A stretch of DNA of 64,000 nucleotides from Vibrio sp. 10N (GCF_036245475.1 NZ_BTPM01000002.1:806001-870000), one strand, 5' to 3'. Counted from the first letter of the stretch, positions 8,532 through 17,983 are shown. Notes: generated from the letters alone by a model not told the origin. A program made the numbers and translations.

Positions 8532-9425
8532 TCATAGATCCCAATATGGGGGCGTACCAAAGTAGTCGCTAAAGAAATCAATAAAGGCTCGGACTTTAGG
8601 GGCAACGAGTCTTGAACTTGGGTACAACACCCAGATAGCGGTATCCGATTGGTAAGGGGTTTGCTGTAAAATTTCCACCAGCTCTCCACTTTTTATTTGC
8701 TGGTACACACTCCATGTGCTGCTCATCGTAATCCCATGACCTGCCATACAAAGCTCGCGTATCGCATCACCATTATCTGAACGAATTTTGCCCGTAATTT
8801 TGATGCTGACATCACCATTCGCGGTTTTAAAATCCCAATGATCGATACCAGTAATTCTGATGCATTGATGATCTTTTAAAGCCTGCGGCGAATCGGGTGT
8901 TCCATGTTTAGCCAGGTAATCAGGTGAAGCGCAGATGATACGATGGTCTGGTGCTAATTTTTTGGCAATCAAACTCGAGTCTTTTAGCTCAGCATTGCGA
9001 ATGGCCACATCAAAGCCGCCATCAACTAAGTCAACTATCGAATCAGAAAAGCGCAAATCGACAGAAAGCTGTGGATTTTGCTCCATAAACGCGTTCATGG
9101 CAGGCAGTAAATGCATACGTCCAAAAGACGAAGGCGCTGTCACTCGCAGCGTGCCGGAAGCCAATGCCCCCTGTCCGCCAATAGAAGCTTTTGCAAGTTC
9201 AACACTATCGACCACATTTTCTGCATGAGGCAGAAACGCCTCCCCCTCTTGAGTCAACGAGACCTTTCGAGTTGTGCGATGTACAAGCCTTGCACCGACA
9301 CTTTCCTCAAGCTTATTGATATGTGAGCTCGCCACGGCAGGTGACAACCCAAGTTCTTGTCCTGCTTGGCTGATGTTATGTGTGCTTGCTAGACGAATGA
9401 ATAAACGTAGATAATCGATGTTCAT
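8532..9425 (-). CDS. LysR-family transcriptional regulator
   Basis: A 297-residue LysR-type regulator. The N-terminal winged helix-turn-helix (about residues 1-60) includes NISQAGQELGLSPAVASSHINKLEESVG and LVHRTTRKVSLT. The effector-binding domain (about 90-290) begins LRVTAPSSFGRMHLLPAMNAFM and belongs to the CrgA/DsdC-like branch common in gammaproteobacteria. The target is not obvious: the gene is convergent with the radical-SAM gene and lies 18 bp downstream of helicase IV on the same strand. No divergent partner is present, so autoregulation or a distant target is likely. Confidence 0.92.
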   Translation of the reverse strand: MNIDYLRLFIRLASTHNISQAGQELGLSPAVASSHINKLEESVGARLVHRTTRKVSLTQEGEAFLPHAENVVDSVELAKASIGGQGALASGTLRVTAPSSFGRMHLLPAMNAFMEQNPQLSVDLRFSDSIVDLVDGGFDVAIRNAELKDSSLIAKKLAPDHRIICASPDYLAKHGTPDSPQALKDHQCIRITGIDHWDFKTANGDVSIKITGKIRSDNGDAIRELCMAGHGITMSSTWSVYQQIKSGELVEILQQTPYQSDTAIWVLYPSSRLVAPKVRAFIDFFSDYFGTPPYWDL

Positions 9426-9443
9426 AGCCAGTAGTCCACCAAG

Positions 9444-11504
9444 TTATTTTTTCACCATCACCAACTCATGATCCATAAGCTCTCTGACAAATGGTGACGG
9501 CGACGATTGATAGGTAATCCATACACGACTTTTCGCACGGGTCATCGCCACATAAAACAGGCGTCGTTCTTCTGCGTGAGGATAGTCATCCGAGCCTTTA
9601 GTTAGCGCATCACTTAAGTGAATAAACTTACGTTTAGCCGGAAACTGTCCTTCATCGGCACTCACGATCACAACAAAATCGGCCTCTTTGCCCTTACTCG
9701 AGTGGCAGGTCATAAACTCCAATGACAGGTTACTAAACCGTTTACACCAATCATCAAACAACTCAGGTTTGTGATAATGATTGCGCCCTAAGAGTAGCAC
9801 TGACTTAGCCGCTTTTGCCTTGCTATTTATATCATCTAGGATCTTCTCAACTCGACTACCATGCTCTATCACCACTGCTTTTTGCTTAACCGCTTTATGG
9901 CTCTTGATCTCTTTGCTGATCTGCGCGGGATTGGCCTGAATAAAATCTGACGCAACAGCACTCAGCTTGTCACTAAAACGGTAAGTCGTATCGAGTAAAT
10001 GAATCGATGAGTGAGGGAACCGCTCGCCAAACTCCGTGGTTAAATCGACATCAGAGCCCGTGAACTGATAAATAGACTGCCAATCATCGCCAACAGCAAA
10101 CAGTGAAGCGTTATTATTGGGTTGTTCACACAGCGATTGCACCAAAGCCAACCGATCTGGCGATATATCCTGATATTCATCGACCATGATGAACTTCCAT
10201 GGTGAGGCAAACTTTTTCGTAGCAACTCGTTTGGTTGCGTTAGTGATCATAGACGTAAAATCGATTTGGTCATGATCTTTAAGCATCTTTTGCCACGCTT
10301 GATAACATGGCCAGCACAGCGCTAGCTCACTGTTTAAACGGGTATACTCTGCATCATCAATGAGTCGTTCTTGTATTGCCTTTTTAGTCAGTCCAGTGGC
10401 AATCAACTGATCAAGCTGTTGTTCCAACCAAGCGATAAGCTTAGGGTTTTCACTTTGACTTCCAAGTTCCTCGTCCCCTTTTAGGTAAGCGATCGGCCAC
10501 TTGGATAGATGCTTTTGCCAACGCTTAAAGTTGGTTGGTGTCATCCAATGTTTCTTCAACCAGTCAATACACCAACCGGTTTTCTGGGATGACTCCGTCG
10601 CTAAAGGCGTCAGTTTTGGTGGCTGAATTTCGGTCTCTTTTAAGATTTGTAGCCCTAACTGGTGAAAAGTCAGTACCGCAATATCGTCAGCGGTCTTACC
10701 TAGTTTCCTTTCTAGGCGCTCTCGCATCTCATTCGCAGCATCTCGACCAAAGGCAACCAAAAGTATTTGCTCAGGCTGTGCCAAGTGACTTTGCAGCAAA
10801 TAAGCGACTCTGGCCATCAACACACTGGTTTTACCTGAACCTGCGCCGGCCAAAATCAAATTTTGGTCGTTGTTATGCAGCACCGCCATTTGCTGAGAGA
10901 GGTTCATTGGTGAGGATTCAGACTGAGTAAACAGCACCTGCCAATTCTCACGCTCTTCCTCCAACCAACTGGCATTGCGTTCTTGTAACGTATGTTGAGT
11001 ATCATCCAGCCAAGGAAGCAGCTTTTGTATGCGATTTGGCATAGTACGCATTGCCTCGGAAATCGACATATTCATTTCCAGAAACTGGCTGTTCACCTCA
11101 CCCACCCAATTGGTCATCATAGAATGAGGTAAGAACTGAGGCAAAGTACACAGCCTCGTTAGTTCTTGTTCCCACTTAGGGAGATAGTTTTTAAGCAGCG
11201 CACTTTGTTCACGATGCCAGTTTTGGTAAACCTCGACTGCCTGCTTAGCAAAACGCTGCGCTTCTTGCCAGGGTAAGCCTTGCACCACCCAACAGACCTG
11301 CTTGCCGTCGGATTCATGGGCATGAACCGTAATCGACGACCAAATTAAGCCGCGTTTCACACTTAGCTTACCGCTCCATTCACAAAACGGTATCCGCACT
11401 TCTGCCCTTACCGAGTGCAAGACCAAGCAGTGTGATTGCAGTTCAATGGTTCGAAACTCGTGTTGAGTAAACATTTCGGCGGTGGGAGTGGCGGTTAGCA
11501 GCAT
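9444..11504 (-). CDS. helD: DNA helicase IV, UvrD/Rep superfamily
   Basis: A 686-residue superfamily 1A 3'-5' DNA helicase, matching E. coli HelD (helicase IV) in length and architecture. The family-specific N-terminal region (about 1-190) contains KRGLIWSSITVHA, similar to the KRGLVWGELEF block of E. coli HelD. Walker A is GAGSGKT at 220-226, Walker B is MVDEYQDISPDRLAL, motif III is GDDWQSIYQFTGSD, and the final motifs are FMTCHSSKGKEADFV and RRLFYVAMTRAKSRVW. It probably acts in recombination and replication repair. No good ribosome binding site precedes 11504, so the exact start is uncertain. Confidence 0.93.
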   Translation of the reverse strand: MLLTATPTAEMFTQHEFRTIELQSHCLVLHSVRAEVRIPFCEWSGKLSVKRGLIWSSITVHAHESDGKQVCWVVQGLPWQEAQRFAKQAVEVYQNWHREQSALLKNYLPKWEQELTRLCTLPQFLPHSMMTNWVGEVNSQFLEMNMSISEAMRTMPNRIQKLLPWLDDTQHTLQERNASWLEEERENWQVLFTQSESSPMNLSQQMAVLHNNDQNLILAGAGSGKTSVLMARVAYLLQSHLAQPEQILLVAFGRDAANEMRERLERKLGKTADDIAVLTFHQLGLQILKETEIQPPKLTPLATESSQKTGWCIDWLKKHWMTPTNFKRWQKHLSKWPIAYLKGDEELGSQSENPKLIAWLEQQLDQLIATGLTKKAIQERLIDDAEYTRLNSELALCWPCYQAWQKMLKDHDQIDFTSMITNATKRVATKKFASPWKFIMVDEYQDISPDRLALVQSLCEQPNNNASLFAVGDDWQSIYQFTGSDVDLTTEFGERFPHSSIHLLDTTYRFSDKLSAVASDFIQANPAQISKEIKSHKAVKQKAVVIEHGSRVEKILDDINSKAKAAKSVLLLGRNHYHKPELFDDWCKRFSNLSLEFMTCHSSKGKEADFVVIVSADEGQFPAKRKFIHLSDALTKGSDDYPHAEERRLFYVAMTRAKSRVWITYQSSPSPFVRELMDHELVMVKK

Positions 11505-11612
11505 GATAAATCGAAATAAGTGGTGATGATTATGAGTTATAGTTCTCAGTCTACTGTATCAAGTCCCTAATTCCATCCAAGTTTATGTAATAAGTGTGAA
11601 AAAGAATCCAAA

Positions 11613-11645
11613 TAAAAACGCTCCCTGTTGATGGGAGCGCTTTTT
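11613..11645. terminator. Intrinsic terminator below the sulfatase
   Basis: AAAAACGCTCCC-tgttgat-GGGAGCGCTTTTTA forms a hairpin with A- and T-tracts. It lies immediately downstream of the minus-strand sulfatase gene and upstream of helD. Confidence 0.85.
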
Positions 11646-11654
11646 ATGCTCGTT

Positions 11655-13202
11655 TTACTTATTGGTAGGCGTTTGCAGCTTTTCCATCACCTCATCGAGG
11701 TTAAAGCTCGCCGCTTTTTGCCTTGGTGGGTACTCTTTAAAGGTTTCTAGGAACTTACCTACATAAACTTGCGCCGGAACAAGTAGATAAACCCTATCGA
11801 GCATCCAATCATAGTAAGTGTTCGATGTCACATCAGCCACCTCATAGGGATCCATTCTCAGGTTAAAGATTTTCGGTACACGCAGCGTAACAAACGGTTC
11901 TGCCCAAATGCGTAACGTACCTTCGACACGCTGCTCCATGAATACCACTTTCCAGTTGTTATAGCGCAGCGCTGTAAGATCGCCGTCATCAGAGAAGTAG
12001 AAGATCTCTGCGCGTGGGGACTCTTCGGTTTCACCGGTTAGGTACGGTAAGAAGTTATAACCATCTAAGTGAACCTTAAAGCTCTTATCACCGGCTTGGT
12101 GACCTTTAAGCAGTTTGTCTTTGACGTCAGGCTCACCCGCTGCTGCAAGGAAGGTTGGTAACCAGTCCATGTGATGCATGATGTTGTTAGATACGCTGCC
12201 TGCCTCAATTTTGCCTGGCCACTTGACCATAGCCGGCACTCGGTAAGCCCCCTCCCAGTTCGTGTTCTTCTCGCCACGGAAAGGAGTAAGACCGGCATCA
12301 GGCCACGTGTTCATATGTGGGCCATTATCCGTGGAGTAAAACACAATGGTATTATCTTCAATGCCTAGCTCGTCGACTTTCTTGAGCAATTCCCCAACGT
12401 GGTTATCGTGCTCAATCATGCCATCGGCATAGAAACTGATGCCTGACTTACCCAAGTTTCCATCTTTCACATGGGTACGAAAATGCATTCGAGTCGCGTT
12501 CCACCATACAAAGAACGGTTTTTTCGCCGCAACAGCACGATCCATAAAATCGAGCGCAGCGGACAAGGTTTCTTCATCTACCGTTTCCATACGTTTACGA
12601 GTTAAAGGTCCTGTGTCCTCAATTTTCCCGTCAGCAAATGATTTGATGACACCGCGAGGACCAAATTGTTTACGAAACTCTGGATCTTTGGGGTAGTCGA
12701 TGTTTTCTGGCTCTTCTTCAGCGTTCAAGTGATAAAGGTTACCAAAGAACTCATCAAAACCATGGGCGGTGGGTAGAAACTCATCTTTGTCACCCAGATG
12801 GTTCTTACCAAATTGCCCCGTCATATAACCATGGGGTTTAAGTAGCTCAGCAATGGTCGCATCTTCAGCTTGCAAACCAAGATCAGCGCCAGGCAGACCC
12901 ACTTTGCTTAGTCCAGTACGAAGAACACTTTGACCTGTAATGAATGTCGAGCGACCGGCGGTACAGGATTGCTCACCATAGTAATCCGTAAACATCATGC
13001 CATCTTTGGCAATCGAATCGATGTTAGGTGTTTTATATCCCATCAATCCAAATGTATAAGCGCTGACGTTTGATTGACCAATATCGTCACCCCAAATGAC
13101 GAGAATATTGGGTTTATCCTCGGCGTATGTACTTGCTGAAACACCAATTAACGCGGTAGCCAATACAGCTAAGCTCCGCTTAAACCTTGTTGTCGTTGTC
13201 AT
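11655..13202 (-). CDS. Secreted sulfatase (arylsulfatase family), copy 1
   Basis: A 515-residue alkaline-phosphatase-superfamily sulfatase that hydrolyses sulfate esters. The start at 13202 (GAGG just upstream) gives a signal peptide ending near STYA. The metal-binding pair is Asp39-Asp40 in VIWGDDIG. The formylglycine site is Cys80 in QSCTAGR, the Cys-X-Ala-X-Arg variant used by Cys-type sulfatases, which needs maturation to formylglycine. Other conserved blocks are GYMTGQFGKNHLG (Lys/His), a short FYSTDNGPH segment and GEKNTNWEGAYRVPA. It is a close paralogue of the divergent sulfatase at 13535. No maturase (anSME or FGE) is in the window. The substrate is unknown. Confidence 0.92.
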   Translation of the reverse strand: MTTTTRFKRSLAVLATALIGVSASTYAEDKPNILVIWGDDIGQSNVSAYTFGLMGYKTPNIDSIAKDGMMFTDYYGEQSCTAGRSTFITGQSVLRTGLSKVGLPGADLGLQAEDATIAELLKPHGYMTGQFGKNHLGDKDEFLPTAHGFDEFFGNLYHLNAEEEPENIDYPKDPEFRKQFGPRGVIKSFADGKIEDTGPLTRKRMETVDEETLSAALDFMDRAVAAKKPFFVWWNATRMHFRTHVKDGNLGKSGISFYADGMIEHDNHVGELLKKVDELGIEDNTIVFYSTDNGPHMNTWPDAGLTPFRGEKNTNWEGAYRVPAMVKWPGKIEAGSVSNNIMHHMDWLPTFLAAAGEPDVKDKLLKGHQAGDKSFKVHLDGYNFLPYLTGETEESPRAEIFYFSDDGDLTALRYNNWKVVFMEQRVEGTLRIWAEPFVTLRVPKIFNLRMDPYEVADVTSNTYYDWMLDRVYLLVPAQVYVGKFLETFKEYPPRQKAASFNLDEVMEKLQTPTNK

Positions 13203-13534
13203 GTAAACCTCTACGTTAGTTGGTTGCGTCCTGCCCATTAACATATAGTCGCTAACGTGCATAACCACCACTAACTCAGCACTGTTTGTATAAAACAGTC
13301 CCCCGAGTTTTAGCGTGTGATATGAGAAGCTAATCACACACCTTACTGCAACAACCACGTGCCTACTAAAACATTCAACTTACTGAATAATAAACACTTG
13401 TAGTGAGTGTATAACTTTTCTTTATAGTCTCTATAAGAGGACTTGCCGTCCCTACTCGCCTAAAGTGCCAACCATCTGGATACCTTATGGTGTCTCGTTC
13501 AAATCCAATAAGTTAAAAGACGATGGAGTCTCGA
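13203..13534. promoter_or_regulatory. Shared divergent regulatory region of two sulfatase genes
   Basis: A 332-bp region separating two divergent paralogous sulfatase genes. It contains the perfect inverted repeat TTATAG-tct-CTATAA (13422-13436) and nearby ACACT/AGTGT repeats (13394-13410). These are candidate operator sites for a regulator that would co-control both genes. No regulator gene is adjacent and no coding sequence is credible here. Confidence 0.45.
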
Positions 13535-15100
13535 ATGGCGAACCACTTAAGTAAGATTGCAATGGGCGTGAGTCTAGTTGCAACCTCTTCAGCAGCAGTC
13601 GCAGCCGACCAACCAAACATCCTAGCGATATTTGGTGATGATGTGGGTTACTGGAACATTAGCGCATATAACCAAGGCATGATGGGCTACGAAACCCCAA
13701 ACATTGACCGCATTGCTAACGAAGGTGCTCTATTTACTGATCATTACGGACAGCAGTCTTGTACTGCGGGTCGTGCTGCGTTCATCACAGGTCAAGAACC
13801 CTTCCGTACAGGTCTACTGACCATTGGTATGCCAGGCTCTACTCACGGTATCCCAGACTGGGCTCCAACGATTGCCGATCTATTGAAAGATCAAGGTTAC
13901 ATGACCGCACAGTTCGGCAAAAACCACCTTGGCGACCAAGACCAACACCTACCAACTCAGCACGGTTTTGATGAGTTCTTCGGTAACCTTTATCACCTCA
14001 ACGCTGAAGAAGAACCAGAAACTTACTACTACCCTAAAGATCCTGAGTTTCGTAAAAACTACGGCCCACGTGGCGTAATCAAGTCTTATGCTGACGGCAA
14101 AATTGAAGATACAGGACCAATGACCCGTAAGCGCATGGAACACGCAGATGAAGAGTTTCTAGAGTCTTCACTGGCCTTCATGGAAAAAGCAGTAAAAGCA
14201 GATAAGCCGTTCTTTATTTGGCACAACACCACACGTATGCACGTATGGACTCGTCTGCAAGAGAAATACAAAGGTAAATCTGGCATCTCTATCTATGCCG
14301 ACGGCATGCTAGAGCACGACGACCATATTGGTATTTTGCTTGATAAACTGGATGAGTTAAAAGTAGCAGATAACACCATCGTCATTTATTCGACCGACAA
14401 CGGTGCAGAAACGGTGAGCTGGCCTGATGGTGGCGCAACACCATTCCATGGTGAGAAAGGCACAACATGGGAAGGCGGTATGCGTGTTCCTCAGCTTGTG
14501 CGCTGGCCTGGCGTGATTGAACCAGGAACTAAGATCAACGAAATGATGGCTCACCAAGACTGGCTGCCAACATTGCTAGCGGCAGCTGGTGTACCTGATG
14601 TAAAAGAAAAGCTTGCTGAAGGTTACCAAGCCAACGGCAAAGACTGGCGTGTACACATCGATGGTTACAACTTCAAACCATTTTTCGAAGGCAAAACGGA
14701 CGAAGCGCCACGTGAATCGCTACTTTACTTTACCGCGAATGGTGAGCTAAACGCTGTTCGTTGGAACGACTGGAAACTGCACTTTGCAACTCTAGAAGGT
14801 AACATCACCGACGCCGTTCGCTTCGCTCCTAACTGGCCGAAGATCATTCACCTACGTGCAGACCCGTTTGAAAAAGCGCCTCACGAATCAGGCATGTACT
14901 TACGTTGGATGGCTGACAACATGTGGCTATTCGTACCGATTCAAGACGTACTCGGTGATTTCTTCAAGACTCTACCAGACTACCCAATGCAGCAAGGTCA
15001 ACTGATGAACCCAGCGGCAATTGATTACCAATCTCTGGGTCTGAAAGGCAAAATGCACCAGCTTGATCAACTACAGAAACAAGTTGAGCAAATGAAATAA
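13535..15100 (+). CDS. Secreted sulfatase (arylsulfatase family), copy 2
   Basis: A 521-residue sulfatase paralogous to the divergent gene at 11655-13202. The start at 13535 has GGAG six bases upstream; an in-frame ATG at 13523 lacks a site. The signal peptide ends near AAVA (about residue 23). Metal ligands Asp35-Asp36 lie in IFGDDVG, and Cys76 in QSCTAGR is the residue converted to formylglycine. The blocks AQFGKNHLGDQD and YSTDNGAETVSWPDGG match copy 1. Both copies share the unusual stretch NLYHLNAEEEPE and a C-terminal extension of about 60 residues, which points to duplication and diversification. Probably periplasmic or exported scavenging of organosulfates, possibly algal; the substrate is inference. 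Confidence 0.92.
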   Translation: MANHLSKIAMGVSLVATSSAAVAADQPNILAIFGDDVGYWNISAYNQGMMGYETPNIDRIANEGALFTDHYGQQSCTAGRAAFITGQEPFRTGLLTIGMPGSTHGIPDWAPTIADLLKDQGYMTAQFGKNHLGDQDQHLPTQHGFDEFFGNLYHLNAEEEPETYYYPKDPEFRKNYGPRGVIKSYADGKIEDTGPMTRKRMEHADEEFLESSLAFMEKAVKADKPFFIWHNTTRMHVWTRLQEKYKGKSGISIYADGMLEHDDHIGILLDKLDELKVADNTIVIYSTDNGAETVSWPDGGATPFHGEKGTTWEGGMRVPQLVRWPGVIEPGTKINEMMAHQDWLPTLLAAAGVPDVKEKLAEGYQANGKDWRVHIDGYNFKPFFEGKTDEAPRESLLYFTANGELNAVRWNDWKLHFATLEGNITDAVRFAPNWPKIIHLRADPFEKAPHESGMYLRWMADNMWLFVPIQDVLGDFFKTLPDYPMQQGQLMNPAAIDYQSLGLKGKMHQLDQLQKQVEQMK

Positions 15101-15139
15101 CGCTTTGTTTGGAACAAGCAATCTAAAACAAGCGCTATA

Positions 15140-15176
15140 AAAAAGGCCAGTCACTGATAAAGTGACTGGCCTTTTC
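15140..15176. terminator. Strong bidirectional terminator
   Basis: AAAAGGCCAGTCACT pairs with AGTGACTGGCCTTTT around a short loop. It lies between the convergent sulfatase (+) and DUF3297 (-) genes. Confidence 0.9.
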
Positions 15177-15189
15177 TTTTAGGTTTCAA

Positions 15190-15435
15190 TTAAACGTAAT
15201 ACGCTTCAACTGTACCTTTAAGTTTGATCAGCATAGGTTGACCCCAACGGTCTTTCGCTTTTGGAGAAGGGATTTTAACCCAGCCTTCGCTGATGCAGTA
15301 TTCTTCAACGTCTGTGCGCTCTTTACCATTTAGGCGAATGCCAATTTGGTGTTCAAAACACTCAGCCACGTGATGTGGGCTACGAGGGTTGCCTGATAGA
15401 TGATCTGGTAATTCTGGCTTTGCGTTGTCGCTCAT
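15190..15435 (-). CDS. DUF3297 family small protein
   Basis: An 81-residue cytoplasmic protein of the DUF3297 family, which has no established function. Recognisable conserved segments are PDHLSGNPRSPHH, GIRLNGKERTDVEEYC and KIPSPKAKDRWGQPM. No signal peptide or membrane segment is visible. It is convergent with sulfatase copy 2 and lies downstream of the nitrilase gene on the same strand. The family is widespread in marine gammaproteobacteria as a single small gene. Confidence 0.85.
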   Translation of the reverse strand: MSDNAKPELPDHLSGNPRSPHHVAECFEHQIGIRLNGKERTDVEEYCISEGWVKIPSPKAKDRWGQPMLIKLKGTVEAYYV

Positions 15436-15495
15436 GGTGATAACCTGAATGAGTTAGTGAAAAGTGGCTCATTGTAGTCAATACGTTCCGCCTGC

Positions 15496-16272
15496 TCAAC
15501 CAATCTGTGTCGATGTCACCGTATTTTCATCACCAATCGGCATCGTATTGACCGCTTGTCCGTCAAATCGAACGATTAACAGCCCTTGCCTGTCAGAATC
15601 GGCTGCAGTGACTTGCACCCCTTGCGCATTCCAAAACGCGCTTTTCCCAGCACACTGCCAACCGCCCGTCTCCCCAGCGTGATTGGAGAGAACAACTGGG
15701 ACTTGATGACTTTTGGCAATATCAGACAAGATGCTCGCGTCTCCCTCATAACCGGCAGGTGATATCAGTGCGCTCACCAGATATAACTGAGCTCCTAGAT
15801 TCATGGCGTCAGTGGCATGTTGGGCGTGGCAGAAATCAGCACAAATCGCCAGTGCGATCTTAATCCCTTTGATCTCAAACATAAAATCATTGTCCCCAGA
15901 GCAACACCACTCACTCTCCCCTTGATGCAAATACTGCTTGTGGTAATGCAGAACGTGGCCGTGTTTAGATAGATAGGCCGCGCCAATCGCTGGTTTTTCA
16001 CCTTGTACTTGCAGCGGGCAGCCGACAATAATATCGATATCCTGCGTCTGAGCGACACTCGACAGTTTGCCAAGTACAGCATCATCCTGAGCCATAGCAA
16101 GATGTTTAAGTTTTGGTAGCACGTAGCCAGTCAAGGAGAGTTCAGGAAAGAGCACCAAATCGGAGCCCAGTAAAGAGGCCTGTTTGATCAATTGGATATG
16201 CGTTTCGGTGTTGGCCTGAATGTCGAGATCACGAGTTGCAGGTTGCGCGATGGCAATGACAAGCGATGACAT
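15496..16272 (-). CDS. Carbon-nitrogen hydrolase (nitrilase superfamily)
   Basis: A 258-residue C-N hydrolase that cleaves an amide or nitrile C-N bond. The catalytic triad is visible: Glu44 in LFPELSLTGY, Lys112 in YHKQYL, and Cys144 in LAICADFCH. It is a stand-alone nitrilase fold without a glutaminase-coupled NAD-synthetase domain. Its start ATG shares one base with the stop of the upstream 79-residue zinc-ribbon gene (TAATG), so the two are likely translationally coupled. The substrate cannot be told from sequence. Confidence 0.87.
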   Translation of the reverse strand: MSSLVIAIAQPATRDLDIQANTETHIQLIKQASLLGSDLVLFPELSLTGYVLPKLKHLAMAQDDAVLGKLSSVAQTQDIDIIVGCPLQVQGEKPAIGAAYLSKHGHVLHYHKQYLHQGESEWCCSGDNDFMFEIKGIKIALAICADFCHAQHATDAMNLGAQLYLVSALISPAGYEGDASILSDIAKSHQVPVVLSNHAGETGGWQCAGKSAFWNAQGVQVTAADSDRQGLLIVRFDGQAVNTMPIGDENTVTSTQIG

Positions 16273-16511
16273 TACTCCACGTAGTCCTCAATGGTCTTAG
16301 TGCCGCAAACTTCACAAACGCGATGACAGGCATAGGCATGGGTAGAGGTCATTAAACCACCAAATACCCAGCCTTTTAAAAGGCTGGCCACAAATGCACT
16401 ACTGTCTTGTGAATGTAAACCCTCGGTTAACGCTGGCTTCTCTATCAGCACGACAATATGTTTGGTCTCCGAACAACAAACATTGCACACACAATTTTCA
16501 ATCCGTTGCAT
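16272..16511 (-). CDS. Small Cys-rich (zinc-ribbon-like) protein coupled to nitrilase
   Basis: A 79-residue protein with two pairs of cysteines: CVCNVCC near residues 8-14 and CHRVCEVCG at about 61-69. This suggests a rubredoxin/zinc-ribbon-like metal site interrupted by a hydrophobic stretch (FVASLLKGWVFGGLM). The start at 16511 has AGGGAA upstream; an upstream in-frame ATG at 16562 lacks a site. The stop overlaps the nitrilase start (TAATG). I do not recognise the family. It may be a partner or metal-sensing subunit of the nitrilase, but that is inference from coupling only. Confidence 0.65.
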   Translation of the reverse strand: MQRIENCVCNVCCSETKHIVVLIEKPALTEGLHSQDSSAFVASLLKGWVFGGLMTSTHAYACHRVCEVCGTKTIEDYVE

Positions 16512-16607
16512 GACCGAATTCCCTGTGTTCAAGTGGTTAATTGGACGCTGATTGTAATTCAACCAAACGAGAAACTATGTTAACTCGGTAGCATATTTGG
16601 CGCGAGT

Positions 16608-16633
16608 TGCTGTTTACTTTTCAAACAGCAACA
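16608..16633. repeat. Perfect inverted repeat in gap between M23 and small Cys-rich genes
   Basis: GTTGCTGTTT (16608-16617) and AAACAGCAAC (16624-16633) are perfect complements around a six-base loop. No T-tract follows on either strand, so this could be a terminator-like structure or an operator upstream of the 16511 gene. Confidence 0.5.
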
Positions 16634-16674
16634 GACTTTGCGCGTTTCATTACAGTTCTGGAGTCACCTCGCAG

Positions 16675-17958
16675 TTAAACCCCGCCACCTTTCGGAGCTG
16701 ATGCCTGTCCTGCCAAACGCTTGTTTGCAACCATTCGATCAAAGTCGGCAATGCGGGCCAAAAACGTGGTTTTTTCTTGTTTGGAAATGGACGTCGCCAT
16801 AGGTAAGTCAACCTTTAGTGGGTTTACAGCTCGGTTTCTAACTAGCACTTCAAAATGCAGGTGTGGCCCAGTCAAACGTCCTGTTGCACCTGCTAATGCT
16901 ATCTTTTGGCCCCTTTTAACTCGTTGACCTTTCTTTACTAGGAACTTAGAAAGATGCAAGTAACGCGTGGTGTAAACATTGTTGTGCTCTATCACCACAT
17001 ACTTTCCTGCATAGGGGTGATTACGAATAGCTGTGACTGTGCCATCGCCTGTGGAGTAAACAGGCGCGCCCACTGGCGTCGCAAAATCAGTGCCATTATG
17101 GGGAGAGGTTCTTCCTGTCACCGGATGTTTGCGCCTTGGATTGAAATGAGAAGTCACACGGCGATAAGCTTTATCAATAGGATAGCGGTCAAATGCTTGC
17201 TCAAAACTGTTTCCTTCGCGATCATAGAAGCGGCCATCATCTGCGATAAAAGCGGCCACCTCTCGGTTGCCCAAACTAATGGTCACGCCCTGAACTTCAG
17301 AGTTACCGGTTGGATGGTTACCAAGATATTGATGATTGACCAGAATTTCAAATCGGTCACCAGCACGCAACTCCCGAGAGAAGTTAACCTTATCTTTGAG
17401 GATCTGAGTAATATTCGCAATCTGCCTCATAGAAAGGCCTGCTTTGTGAACGGATAGTGAAAAACTGCCGTGAACTGTGCCAGAATAAAGCGTTTCACGC
17501 CATTCACCCTCATCTTCTTCGAACTGATAAGTAAACGAACCATCAGTTTCCCTGCTATAAATAGCACGCTCTACTAGGCTCTCGTGAAAGACTAAGTTCT
17601 CTAGCTGCCGATTTTCCTCGTTAATCACAAGCTCTAAATGATCGCCAGGTTTGAGAGTATCGAGCTTGAGTACATTCAGATCGGCCTCAAGCACGTGTTG
17701 CATTGCGTTATAAGATAGCCCCCATGCTGAGAAAATCGTACTGAGTGTGTCACCTACTTTAACAAAATAGTGAACTTTGACTCGTTGTTCATTTTGTTGT
17801 GTCGGCTCATCAACAGCCTGCAACCCATGGCTCCGATCATAAGGCGTTATCTTTATCGAAACTGGTTCAGGGGTAGACTCTGGAATAAAACTAAGTAAAC
17901 AAGCGCTAGAGAGCGCCACGACGGCAGTCACTATCAATACAGGACGAAAGAACTTCAT
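16675..17958 (-). CDS. M23 murein DD-endopeptidase, ShyA/MepM-like
   Basis: A 427-residue periplasmic peptidoglycan hydrolase that cleaves peptide crosslinks to allow cell-wall growth. It has an N-terminal hydrophobic segment (about 7-24, signal or anchor), a LysM/OapA-like domain (about 61-110, YFVKVGDTLSTIF), a second linker domain, and the C-terminal M23 LytM domain. Zinc ligands are His287 and Asp291 in SPHNGTDFATP and the HLHFE motif with His366/His368. Length and layout match Vibrio Shy endopeptidases and E. coli MepM. A Zur-like palindrome lies just upstream, as known for the zinc-starvation endopeptidase ShyB; which Shy paralogue this is cannot be decided here. Confidence 0.9.
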   Translation of the reverse strand: MKFFRPVLIVTAVVALSSACLLSFIPESTPEPVSIKITPYDRSHGLQAVDEPTQQNEQRVKVHYFVKVGDTLSTIFSAWGLSYNAMQHVLEADLNVLKLDTLKPGDHLELVINEENRQLENLVFHESLVERAIYSRETDGSFTYQFEEDEGEWRETLYSGTVHGSFSLSVHKAGLSMRQIANITQILKDKVNFSRELRAGDRFEILVNHQYLGNHPTGNSEVQGVTISLGNREVAAFIADDGRFYDREGNSFEQAFDRYPIDKAYRRVTSHFNPRRKHPVTGRTSPHNGTDFATPVGAPVYSTGDGTVTAIRNHPYAGKYVVIEHNNVYTTRYLHLSKFLVKKGQRVKRGQKIALAGATGRLTGPHLHFEVLVRNRAVNPLKVDLPMATSISKQEKTTFLARIADFDRMVANKRLAGQASAPKGGGV

Positions 17959-17983
17959 AAACGCGGAGATGAGAATTGATTAC

